Assembly (NCBI GenBank): GCA_003117195.1
Contig: BDSI01000016.1
Location: 682,001-746,000 of the forward strand
Direction: 5' to 3'
Source of the DNA: Eudorina sp. 2006-703-Eu-15
Lineage: Eukaryota; Chlorophyta; Chlorophyceae; Chlamydomonadales; Volvocaceae
Length of the DNA stretch: 64,000 nucleotides
Shown here piece after piece: positions 9,935-20,900 of the stretch. Within the stretch, counting starts at the first letter, position 1; the number at the start of each line of letters is the position of its first letter. Position numbers and translations under genes: made by a program. The notes beneath the pieces are model-generated. The model was not told the DNA's origin. It worked only from the letters and a program-made list of their open reading frames with translations, and searched no databases.

Positions 9935-12900
9935 TCATGTCCAGGGGTAGAAGTTGACGAACAGCACGCACCCGATCGCGATGTACGACAGACACCAGCG
10001 CCAGAGCGCCACACACCACCACCGCTGCGCTCCGCACCCGCGCCCGCCGGCGCGACCCGCCGACTCCCCTTCCACACCCGCGCCCGTGGCCTCTGCGGCT
10101 ACGCCACCTCCTCCTCCTCCTCCCACACCTCCTCCTCCCACACCTCCTCCCACCACTACCCGACCTCCTCTCAATACCCCACCAACCGCCGCGCGTGTCC
10201 GTGTCCTGCCGCTCCGAGCACCTCCAACAGAATCGACCTGCTCACTTCCCCGACCCATGGGTCGCGCCCTGCCAGCACCGTCACCACTCTCGTCCACGCG
10301 GGATGCTGCAGCGGCGCCGCCACCGCCGCCGCCGCCGCCTCGCAACCAGAGGTGCGCCATGTACCAGTATAGCGGCGGGCAGGCCGTCAACAGGAACCTG
10401 GTGGAGACCTGCACGTGCATCGTCGTGGCCGCCACCACCAGGCTGAAGGCCCAGGGGTACATGAACACAGCCAGGTCCGGGTGCAGGTAGCCGCTGCCGC
10501 CGCCGCCGCCATAGGCATCAGCCCCGCCGCCATCGCTGTCGCCGCCGCCGCAAGGTCCCTCTGGTCCGCTGCCGTACATACCGCCGCCGCCGCCGCCAAA
10601 GCCGCCGCCATCGACACCAGCGGCGCCTGTTGTGCTGACTCCTGATGGGTCCGAAGAAGAAGCTGAGGCAGCATCGTGACGCGACTGGCGGTGTGAGGGT
10701 TGGGCTGCCGTTCCGCCCGTGCCCACTGACCCGTGGGTCGGGGCTGCGCCGTCGTGCGCCCGAGCGTCTGGACTGCGCCGCCGGCGCAGCTCGGCAGCAG
10801 CCCCGGCGGCCGGCTGGCGGCTGCGCCCGCTGGCCCGGGCGCAGCCGTCGGCGCCGTCACGGCTGACACCGGCAGCATCGACCTCCCTCACTGCCTTCAG
10901 CCGCCGCTCCTGGCGTGGCGGCGGCTGTAGCGGCTCCAGGCCGAGGCGTAGCAGCACGTGTCGGCTGTTCGCCCGGCAGTACTCCACCAGCCCCAAGACG
11001 GACAGCAGCAGCACTGGGGCAGCCAGCAGGAAGTTGGGCAGCTGCGGGCGGGAAGGTGGAGGAAGGTGGGCGCAGTTGGGAGTTCCGAGCCGATGGGAGG
11101 GGAGGCAACACACGAGGGGAAGTATCTTGGTCCTTGGTTTGGGTCGGGCGGGTCTCTTCTCTAAACACACGAGCGGAACAACACCGGCAGGGGGAGGAGG
11201 GCAACGAACAGACCGCCGCGAGAGGACCACAAGTGCGGCACACCGCACCTGCTGTAGCGTCCAGTAGCGCAGGAAGCCCACGTTCCAGTACTCGGACTGT
11301 ACGAAGCCGTACACGTACGGCAGCCGCGACTGGCACCACGGGCGCGGCCACCCGTCGGCCACGCCGGCCGCGGCGCCCTGGGGCGTGGCCGGAGCGCCGG
11401 CGTCCGCGGCGACGGGGGCGGCCTCGGCGGCGGCGGGAACGGAGGGTAGGAATCCGGCTGCCGCGGCCGCAGGCGCAGAGGCGGATAGCGAATGTGCCCC
11501 AAAGCGACAGAACGTGTGGAAGGCGGCGGCCTGGAACCCGACGAGAGGCAGCACCGACAGCGCTGCCGCGACCACCCCCAGCAGCCCGTGGAAGACCGCC
11601 CGGATCTGAGGAACAGGTTCCGGGTACAGAGGGCAGGCACCAGGGGGCATGCATGCGCCAGGGGGGAGCAGCGTTCATCGTCGGATGAGGCGTGTGTGAT
11701 GAATGCGGTGACCTGAGCTGCAACCTGAGAGACAGGGTGTGTGTGTATGCTGCGTGTGCAGGGCGTGGTGTCTTACATAGGTACGGGTCCACCGTCCGGA
11801 GCCCTCTGTAACCATTATCATTACTAAGACGACCACTACTACTGCTACGGTGCTACTGCTGGTGCTACCAGCAATCCACCGGGTGGTGTGAACCCGCGGA
11901 ACAACCCTCCCGATGTTCCACCGGCACACGCGCAGGTCAGGTGCCGTCCACGTCAGAGCGCAGGTGCCGTCCAAGGCTCCAAGCGCAGGTGCCGTCCACG
12001 TCAGGTGCCGTCCAAGCGCGAGCTATATACCTCACGGCACAGGTCCCCCGCTCGCCGTTACCAGGTGTACCAGTAAGGAACCTTGGTTTCGGAGCCGCTG
12101 CAGCACAACGAGGGATTCGTTCCGGGGCCACCAAAACCCACATACCAAAAAGGAAAAGCGTTGCATGCGAAGCTGCCGGATCAACAACGAGGGAGTTGGT
12201 TAAGGGGCCATTCACGCCCAAGAGGCCTCAGACGGACGACTGGACGGATGGATGGCCACCTCGCAGACGGATTGCCCGCCTGCCTGACTGACTGACGAAC
12301 AGACGCAACCGCAACCCAACTCAACCCAGCCTGAACCTCCAACACCGCCAAGCCTCCCGCGGAGCGCGGACCTTGCTCAACGGCCAGGCGGCCGCAGCCC
12401 GGCGCAGGCAGAAGTGGCCCAGATAGCCCGCGCTGATCACACCTGGGGGGCGCCACAGGAAGACGGTGCGACGCACGCGGGCGGGACGTAGGTGGGTCGG
12501 TGCGGCAGGCCGGAAGGGACCGGGAACATGTAGATCGCCGCACCTCACCCCTCGCCGCCTGGCACAGCGGACCCGCACTTCCCTGTTCTAACCCCTGGGC
12601 ACCAGTGCCCCTCCGTCCCCCTGTCCCGCAGAGCCGTTCGCCTTCATGAGAGCTCCTCGAGTACTGCGCCAACCGCCAACCACCCAACCATATGAGCGTT
12701 AACAACCTACTGACCGTTGGAACGCAGGCCGCACGACACCGCCACCGCCAGCGCCGCAGGCACCAGCCGGCCGCGACAGTGCAGCCAGTAGAGGGCCGTC
12801 AGGGTGGCGGCCGCGAAGGCGGCCTCTGTGTACGGCGCGGCGTGGAAGATGGAGGCGGGGTTGAGGATGAAGAACAGGGACGCCAAGGCCGCCAGCTGGG

Positions 12901-13813
12901 GATCTCGTGTCAGGCGTACCCCCAACCTGCGGACAGTTGTAGGTTGGTTGTGGTGGTTGTGAGTTTGTTGTAAGTTGGTTACAAATTGGTTGTCAGTGAT
13001 CTTGGTGGCGGGCGGAGAGCATTACAGCAGACTACACTGTGACTCGGGCGATGCAAAGCGTAAGTCAACATCCGAATTCATACCTGTACAGCAGTACGGC
13101 CCCAACGACTGAGCAGGCCGCGTTGACCGCCAGCATCACCAGGGCGAAGAACCTAGGGGGCGCAAGCCCAGCGAGTGCTGCGTAGCAGGGAAGCGGAGTG
13201 CGGTTGTGAGGCAGCAATGGTCGGGACCTTACATACATCTTTTGTCAGGGAGCAGTTTCAGTTTCAAACGGCGCCGGGTGCCCCGCCACCACAGTCGTGA
13301 CCGGGCGGATACCAGTATGAGAAGGCTGATGTGTGGATATGTGAGACTGGAGGGGGGTTAGTCCGGGTCCTGCAAGAAGCGGTCCAGGTGCAGGGCTCAC
13401 ACGAAGCAGTAACCGACCTCAGCGGCCCCAGCACGGTCGGCTGCTAGCTACCACCCACCGGGCAGCAGGGGAAAGAAGGCGTAGTACTGTTCGTACACGT
13501 AACCTCTGGCCGCGATGTCGGCGAAGAAGACGGAGTCCCAAACCAGCCAGCCCTGTAAGAATGCCGCTTGGGGGACCTGCGGAGGCTGTGCTGCTGCGTT
13601 GGGTGCCCCCAGGGAATGGCCATGGTCCGAGGCCCGCGTGTCATTATGTGGCATGGTTGTGTACGACTTGCGGTCCGGGACAGTATCGGGAGTGATGAAC
13701 TTGGAGGTGTCGTAGTCCGGCAGGGACACGTCGAGGCCGGTGGACAGCAGTAGTACTGCGGTACGGACGCAAACCGCGAACATTGCGAGACGTCTCTCTT
13801 GGGGGTGCCTCAT
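9935..13813 (-). CDS. PIGV: GPI mannosyltransferase II (PIG-V)
   Basis: This should add the second mannose to the GPI-anchor core in the ER membrane. Secure exons are 13459-13813, 13084-13152, 12715-12926, 12372-12442, 11249-11605 and 9935-11041. The family hallmarks appear in order: WDSVFFADIAARGYVYEQ then FFPLLP, NPASIFHAAPYTEA, GLRSNG, QSEYWNVGFLRYW, PNFLLAAPV, HVQVSTRF, PPLYWY and the C-terminal NFYPWT. These align with the anim PIG-V order throughout. The start ATG at 13813 is chosen over an in-frame TTG at 13840. The last exon is 369 codons and carries Gly/Ser/Arg-rich insertions of about 150 and 90 residues around conserved membrane segments. The link between the first two secure exons (13153-13458) could not be joined; see findings. 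Confidence 0.85.
11935..12015. repeat. GCAGGTGCCGTCCA minisatellite
   Basis: Four to five degenerate copies of CAGGTGCCGTCCA with CGTCAGAG or AGG spacers lie in the PIG-V intron 11606-12371. Confidence 0.7.
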
Positions 13814-14139
13814 GCCTGAAGCAATGCTGAGTAAGGTCAAATATTTACTTAAGTTATTATTTTTGAAACTAGTGGGAAACCAAGAGCACGACGTGTCGTA
13901 AGCTGCATTCTTAACTTTCGAACCAAATCCCGAAGCAGGTATTTTGCATTGAAGTTGTCGATGGTAGCTTCATTGCATCTTGCGAGCGTTTCCATGACTT
14001 AGCATCCGTCAACTTACGTGTGGAAGGTTCCAATTTCGCTCCGAGACCTGCCACGAAACTGACAACGCTTGACAAAGGAAAGGAATCAAGGGACATCTAC
14101 CAATATCAATACGTTACGTATTAGGAGACTTCTCTCAAG
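13814..14139. promoter_or_regulatory. Putative bidirectional promoter, PIG-V / lumen protein
   Basis: Only 326 bp separate the ATG of PIG-V (minus) from the ATG of the lumen protein (plus). The segment is AT-richer than its surroundings. I see no convincing TATA box. Confidence 0.5.
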
Positions 14140-15894
14140 ATGGCGACTCGCATTGTTGCACCGTCAAACCGTGCTGCTTGCCCATCCGTCGGTCGCTGTC
14201 AACTTGCACGTCGAAAATGCGTAGCAGTCGCAGCGCTGCATCACCAAAATAGTTCCTCCAAAGGACACGATTCCACCATCTCAACGCTAAGTAGGCGTCA
14301 AGCGCTCCTCGGTGTCGCGTTGAGTGTCGCAGTGCTCGACATCGGACCTGTCGCGCCAGCCCCAGCCCTGGCCAAGGGTGCCGAAAAGAAGGAGCCCACA
14401 AGTAAGGCACTATTACTTCCGGTCTTTATACAACTGCCACTCAATCTGCACCCCGGTCAAGCCCGGGCAGCCCAGGGAACCCAACGGGCCCCAAACCCCC
14501 TAAGCACCCGTTCATTAGCCAGGACCCCCTACGGACCCAACCAGGATGCAAACCATGGGGATGCGAATCCTCGACACAACCCGAGATAGCATCGCTGTCT
14601 TGCTGTCCTTGCGCGCTACCTCCGGTGTTTCATGGGTCGATCCATTTTTCACCCGCCGGTAAGCTCGCGCACCGACCTGACTCACAACCGTGGCACGCCT
14701 CGTTCATTCACAATGAGCAGTCATCAACGACCCGGCGGTGCTCAAGACGCAGCTGGAGGCGCAGTACCAACTGTGGTCCTCCGGCCAGTTTGACACGTGG
14801 CTGGCCGGCCAGCCGGAGACCCTCAAGTGGCAGTCCACCTACAACGGTGTGCCCTTGAAGCTCAAGGGCAAGGCGGGAGCCAAGCAGTACTTCACCGCGC
14901 TCAGCGCTGACCTGGACATCCAGTCGTACAAGGCAAGAAGCGCTTCAATGCATATGGTGTAGCTCCAAAATTCCGCGCAATCCAGTGGCAGCATTGTGCA
15001 GATATATACATGTGTAGTGGTAGGCTCGTCTGGGCCGGTGTTCGCATGTGACGGGCCTTGGGCAGGAGTACGGCGGCAGTACGGCGGCAGTACGGCGGGA
15101 TGCAGACCGGAGACCGGAGGGACCGGCGTCGCGTCGGTTGCGTCCATTACTCGTACCTTTCCCCGGGCCGGCCCACCGAACGGCACTACTGGCATGCCAG
15201 GCCCCGGATGGCCTGCAGCGGTCTTGTTTGCGGGGTGTTGTGTGAGTCAAGTACCTGCCGTACACGGTGCATGTCAGCGGCACCCGCTGTGCCAGAGCGG
15301 GCCATCATCGGCGCACTTGCTTCGGGCAACACAGCACACCGCACCACGAACGTTTGATGGGACACCCCGGTCCATTTACCCATACAACACAACACGGTGG
15401 TTGTTGCGCCCGTGGCACCGCATACATGCATACGTTTATATATTTTACAATGCTGCATCCTTGGTAAAAGACAATGCTGCAGTGAATCACTGGCGGGCCC
15501 GCACTTTTTGCCTTGGCGCTGCTGTCCCACCCGCCCGGTCATTGCCCCTCGACAGCCGCTGGCGATCTTCGTGGACAACGACGGCGACGAGGCCACCGTG
15601 GTGGTGGAGGCCACCGGCGTCAGCCGCCGCACTCAGCAGCCCTTCAAGACGATCTTCCTGCACGCGTACACCATCGGACCCATGGGTCAGATCCTCAAGT
15701 TCAAGGAGACCACGGACGCCGCCCTGCTGGCGCAGCTCATCCCGCCGCAGCCGGCGGCGGCTGGGGCGGAGGGGTCGTCCACTGTTGAAGCGCCTGCTGG
15801 CGCCCCAGCCCAGCCCGTGGTTGAGGGCACAGCGTCGGCGGCTGCGGCGGGCGAGGGCCCCATGGAGCCGGGCGCAGGGGCGCGGACGGCGTGA
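14140..15894 (+). CDS. Thylakoid-lumen NTF2/SnoaL-like protein
   Basis: Three exons, 14140-14401, 14721-14932 and 15556-15894, give 270 residues. Residues 1-50 are basic and Ser/Ala-rich like a chloroplast transit peptide. Then come SRRQALLG (twin Arg at 52-53), a hydrophobic stretch and an APALA|KG processing site near 78, which is a Tat-type thylakoid-lumen signal. The mature part runs through an NTF2/SnoaL-like fold: helix LKTQLEAQYQLWSSGQFDTW, GVPLKLKGKAGAKQYF, then strands around ATVVVEATGV and FLHAYTIGPMGQILKF. It ends in a Pro/Ala/Glu-rich tail of about 50 residues. No catalytic residues can be assigned, and a binding or enzyme role in the lumen is open. The second intron needs a GC donor (AAG|GCAAGA). 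With it, phase 0 holds and the protein continues as SYK-PLAIFVDND. Confidence 0.72.
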
Positions 15895-17991
15895 GGAGCG
15901 TACGGGGCTTCATTACATGTACAGCGGGTGCCGGTGTTAGGGGGGTAAATACGCTATCCTAGACACACCTAGGAAGGTGCGTTGAAGCTGATCCCGATCA
16001 AGGGACCCGGTTAGTGGCCTGCCACTCACTCCGTTGCGTCCTCATCGAACCCGATAGAACCGGAGATGGGTGTTGCGCCGCAGAATTCAGGGGTCGGCCT
16101 TATCCGCAGCCGGTGCGGCCTGGGTGTGTCCCTGTCGTGTCTGGGTGGTGGTGTTGGGGCTGTCTCGCGTTGCGGTGGGGTTTGCGTCGTTGCCCCGCTG
16201 GGCCCTCCCTTAATGGGCACCGATGATAACTGTGAGGGATGAGCTGTAAAACTTACTCACGCACATCCCCACAATCTAAAACGGAGTCCCATGCATGCAG
16301 CTATGTTGCCGTGCACCCTGATTTCTCGGATGGCATGGCCTGACCGCTCGTACGTCTCACGGTGTCGTCCGACGGTCAGGGTTGCTCTGGCCACTGGGTT
16401 CCTTCATAGCTACGCTGGGGTGATGCTGATACCGCCCGGTGGCAGAGCGCATTTGCTAGTGACACAGCATGCGTCATCACGTTTTGATTTGATTGGACAG
16501 GTCGAAGTGTGCGTTTGGCTTATAGCCCTTGTGGGGTACCTTTTTCATTTCACAGCCATGCAAACGTACTCCTGTTCGCCATTGTATGACGAAAATAACA
16601 CGCGCCATGAAGGGCCAATCCATGCCGATTTTGGTTTCGGAGGACGCGGGCGCAAAAAGACGCGGCCATCCTGCCTAACAGGTTCCATTGCACATCGCTG
16701 GTGATCACATATTTATGCGTACGTTTTTGCTTGCTTAGGATAGGAGCCATGCGCTGAGACTGCGGCCAACGGTCTAAAGTTTCGCGTGACGTGGCACCTT
16801 ACAGTCTGATCAAGATATCTCATATATATCGCGGGTGTTACATCTGGCGAAGCGGACATACATCGCTTGGAGCTGGCTGGCGTTGAACCCTAGTGCCTAG
16901 ACCATGCAGTGCCTGTCGCGAACAGCACAGGGGCAAGTAACCGCAGATTGATACTGATGTTTTTCATATAAAAATTGCCTGCGATGTCTGTTATTGGCAT
17001 CGGTAGCCTTGGCGGTCATACCCTACGTTCACCGCCTCTGCAGGTATGCACCTCGAATCCCTCATTCGAGAGGTTCTTTGAATGAAACTGAGGTGAGAAA
17101 CAAATCACTACTTCATATTGTACGCCTTTTGATAAGCCAATCATTGCCTCGGACGTGTACCCGTCCGTCAGGTTCCCCGATGGCGATTGAGGAGTTGCCT
17201 CATAACAAGAAGCACGCAGGTGAGGTTTGCAGTACGCCAAACGTTCCTGGAAACGAACCCAAAGGATGGACAGACGTCGGAGTGCGTTCCTGGTGCCGCG
17301 AGTCTCTCCAACAAATACCGTTGGTCAGCTGTTTTATTTTTCCTGGTTGACCAGGCTGCCCACTTATGGAACCTCATCGACGTATTTGGAATATTTGTTC
17401 AACGGTTATGTGGTGGGCCGTTATGATTGGACGGGGCTGAGTGCGACTGCGGTTGTTCGGTGCCCGTGCAGCCAGCTGCCCCTTGTGTGTGTGAATAGTT
17501 GCATGTTCTGACGCTGACCGGGGCAGCTACCCTTGGCCGTCGGGGAGACCACCGAAGCACTCCGCTTTTGAAGAGGGGTGTTTGATCCTTCACCCCCACG
17601 CTCACCACCTGCGCCCAGTAGCATCCATCCGCCTCGATCCACGATAACTCGTCAATTCCAGCGAACTTCGTCTACAACGGTTAGCTCGCCAGCCATGATA
17701 ATCACGTCCAACCATCATACTCATCGAATGGGGGGCGCCAACCCAAAACCCAATTCCCCACAACAGTCCCCACAACAGTCCCCACAACTTTGGGGCTCAC
17801 CGGGGGATTTGCGTGTGGTCTTCGGCTACTCTCCCCAGCACTCTTTCCCCACAGCATTCCTCATCTTTTGACGCTCGTTGCGTCGACGCACGCGTCTCCT
17901 TCCTGAAGCGGACGCATAGAATTCCTCCGAACACAGCATCCTAGCACCCTGGACGGACAGCCAGTCTGGACGGACAGCCACACCGCGCCGC
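15895..17991. other. Intergenic region, no gene recognised
   Basis: This 2.1-kb stretch lies between two plus-strand genes. It contains a TGTAA signal at 16245-16249 for the upstream gene and presumably the OPR-gene promoter. Open frames of 60-137 codons occur on both strands, but none shows family motifs or joins to another exon. Confidence 0.5.
16245..16249 (+). terminator. TGTAA poly(A) signal for the lumen protein gene
   Basis: TGTAA lies 350 nt after the TGA at 15894, a normal volvocine spacing. Confidence 0.45.
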
Positions 17992-20900
17992 ATGCTCAGA
18001 ATGTCAGAAAGACCCCCGACGCCACTTTCGCCGAACATCCGGCGGTTTATTTCCACGCTGCGCAATAGGGTCCCAGGCCCTGCCAGGCCCGGAGTCCGAC
18101 CCGGCCCTGTTTTTCCACGCGACAACAGGTGTGCGCCGCACGTGCTCAGCGACCCTCCACCGACGTGATCGCGACAGAGTCGGGCGCAAACCGCACCTCC
18201 GCGGCAGCCGCGACCTCCAGCGGCCCCACCGTCTTCTCCTACCTTGGCCTCGGCAGCAGGAACAGCGACAGCGTCGACGTTGGCGTCTCAGGCGCCGACG
18301 GCGGCGGCGCAGCCGCCGCCGCTGTCCGCGGCGTCAGCCACGGCGCCGGCGAGGCGCTGGTGAACCAGCTGCGGCTCGCCAGGGAACGCCTTGGGACGTC
18401 CCTGGAGCAGTTGTTCTTCGATGGTATCGCCGAGGGCCTGCCGGCCTGGCCGACGGGTCAGATGGCGGGGGTGTTGATGGCGCTAGCTGCGCTGCAGCGC
18501 CGACCCGACGAGGTCTGGCTGGCGGAGTACTGGTCCGTAACGCTCGCGCGCCTCGGCGAGTGTTCCACGGCCGACCTGGCCATGCTCAGCTACGGAGTCA
18601 GCGAGATGGGGCTGCAGCCGCCGCCGGAGTGGACGACGGCGCTGCTGGCGGCGACGCTGCGGCTGGCGGAGGCGCCGCCGTCGCCACTGCCGCATTCGGC
18701 GGCGGCAGTCGACGGTCCGCCGGAGGGCCCAAGGGCGGCGGGCGACGGTGCGTCGGAGCCCGGGGCCGCGGACTCCTGGGCCACGTCGTTACAGCTGGCG
18801 CTGCAGCACGCGGCGCGCGGCTGGGACCAGCAGCGGGAGGAGGAGCGGGGGAGTGGCCTGTGGCTGGGCGGATCGCCAGGCGCGACGGCGGGGGCGGGGG
18901 CGCGTGTCGGCCGGCGCGTGGCGCACCTCCTGCCGGCGGGCCTGAAGAGACTGCTGCGCGAGCGGGATGCGGCGGCTCCGGCCCACACTGAGGTCGGCAG
19001 CGCTGCAGGCGCTGCCAGCGCGGCGGTTGCTTACAGCTCGGCAGGTGATGCGTCACCGCCGATGCCCGCCTCGCGGCCAGCCTCCGCTGCAACCTCGGGC
19101 GCCGCCGCCGGCGGCGGCGGCGGCAGTGCGGCCAGCAGCACCACCACGGGGCACGCGACCGACGGCAGCCAGCAGGTGCCGCCGGTCCGGGCGATCAACA
19201 GCGCGTACGACATGGAGGACATCTTTGGGTACGTTGCGCCGGAGACCAGCAGCGGCATCGCGGAGCTGGTTCTGGAGCCGGTGCAGGCGCTGTGGGGCGG
19301 CGTGGCGCGCGCCGGCGCGGCGGTGTCGGCGGCGTGGCGGCGCAGCCGCGGCGGCAGCGAGCTGGTGACGGTTGTGTACAACTTGACGGCCGCGGGGTTG
19401 CCTGTGGAGGACGAGTGGCTGGTCAGGTTCCTGCAGGTGGGGTGTGTGGAGGGCTGTCCGGCCCCCGCTTTGACTGAACGACCCGTTGGTGTGAAAGCAA
19501 CACCCTACAACAGGATGAGGGCCAGGCTGTCGGGTTTGGGGTGGGGCGGCCGTTAGGGTGTGTTGTATGTTGGCGTCGCGCCAACCCGGGATGAGGACAG
19601 GCCTTAGCCATTGTGCCGTATAGAAACTGATGCCCAGGTTACCGCTTGGAGCAACTACCAACAGTAAGGAGTGCAGGCCACAGGGCGCGGTGACCTTGCG
19701 CACGCGAGAGGGAGAAGAGTGTGGGAGGGGCTGATAGAAACAGATTGAGAAGTTCAGGCGCGCGCCGCGATCTGGGTCACCCTAATCTGGGTCCCGGGGA
19801 CGGCAGCCCTCCGGAAACGGGCATCCACCGGAACCACGTTTGAGGCGGCGCTTGGCAGTGTGGGTGCGGCAGGCATCTGTCGGAGGATGACGTTGTAGTT
19901 CCTGCATGCTGCACGAGGCGCTATGTATAATGTATATAATGTGTTAAGATAAGAAATCCTGTATGTGATCTGTATGCACGCGGTCTCCATACGTATATGT
20001 ATATGTAGCGGAGGTTGCCAGTCCAATCCAGCACAGCCCAGCCCAACCCAGCTCAGCCCCAACACCCCCTGCTTCCGCTTCTCGCTGCTCACACGCGCGC
20101 GCCTGTCTGCTGTCTGGCACCGGCGCTCCTGGGGGGCCGCAGGCGATGCGGTCACGGCTGCCGGACCTCTCGGGGGACGACCTGCACTGCCTGCTGGAGG
20201 TACCCGCGGACGCGGCGGCGGGCGGCAGCGCCGACGGCGGCGCGCGCCTGGTGGAGGCGGGGCTGTCCCGCGAGTGGCAGGCGGCGCTGTTCGCGCGCAT
20301 GGACGGCATCAACTGGGCGCTGCAGGGCCGCCACCTAGTGGGTGAGTGCGACGTGGGAGAGCGAGTGGAGTGGGAGAGTTAGTGGAGTGGAAGTGCAGGT
20401 AAAGTGGGAGAGCGGGGGAAGTAAGAGAGCGAGTAGTGGGTGGGCCAAGTGGCTGAGGAGTGGCGGCTTGCGTCGCGGGTGGGGGAGAGCGGGCGGCAGA
20501 GGCGCTTATCGTAGGGTGGTGGGTGAGCTCCGCGACATGTGTACTGGCGCTAGTGGTAGTGCTAGCGCTCGCTGAGCGGCTGGGGCGTCCCCCTCAGGCA
20601 GCTCCCTTCCGCACTTTCACGAAACAGGTCGCGGGTGATCAAAAGCTATGTACGGAAACGTGGGTCGGGGTCTGTGGCGTGTGGCCGCCCGACTTGGTCG
20701 ACTGGCTGGGGGTGCCTGTCGTGATGAACGTTCCCGGGTATCCGCAACCCTCTGATGAGCATCGCCACAGACGCGATGCTCACTTGACATCTTACAGCAG
20801 GGCAGTTTTGCGGCCGTATTGTTGCCGCTGTAATCTTGCCTTCAACACCGTACCGTATTAGGTCGAAGTCGCGTCCTGACTGGAACCGCCGCCCCAGCGA

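Noticed and set aside
15040..15110. AGTACGGCGG repeated as a possible CRISPR-like array
   Set aside because: Three short direct copies with no spacers, in a eukaryotic intron; it is a simple repeat.
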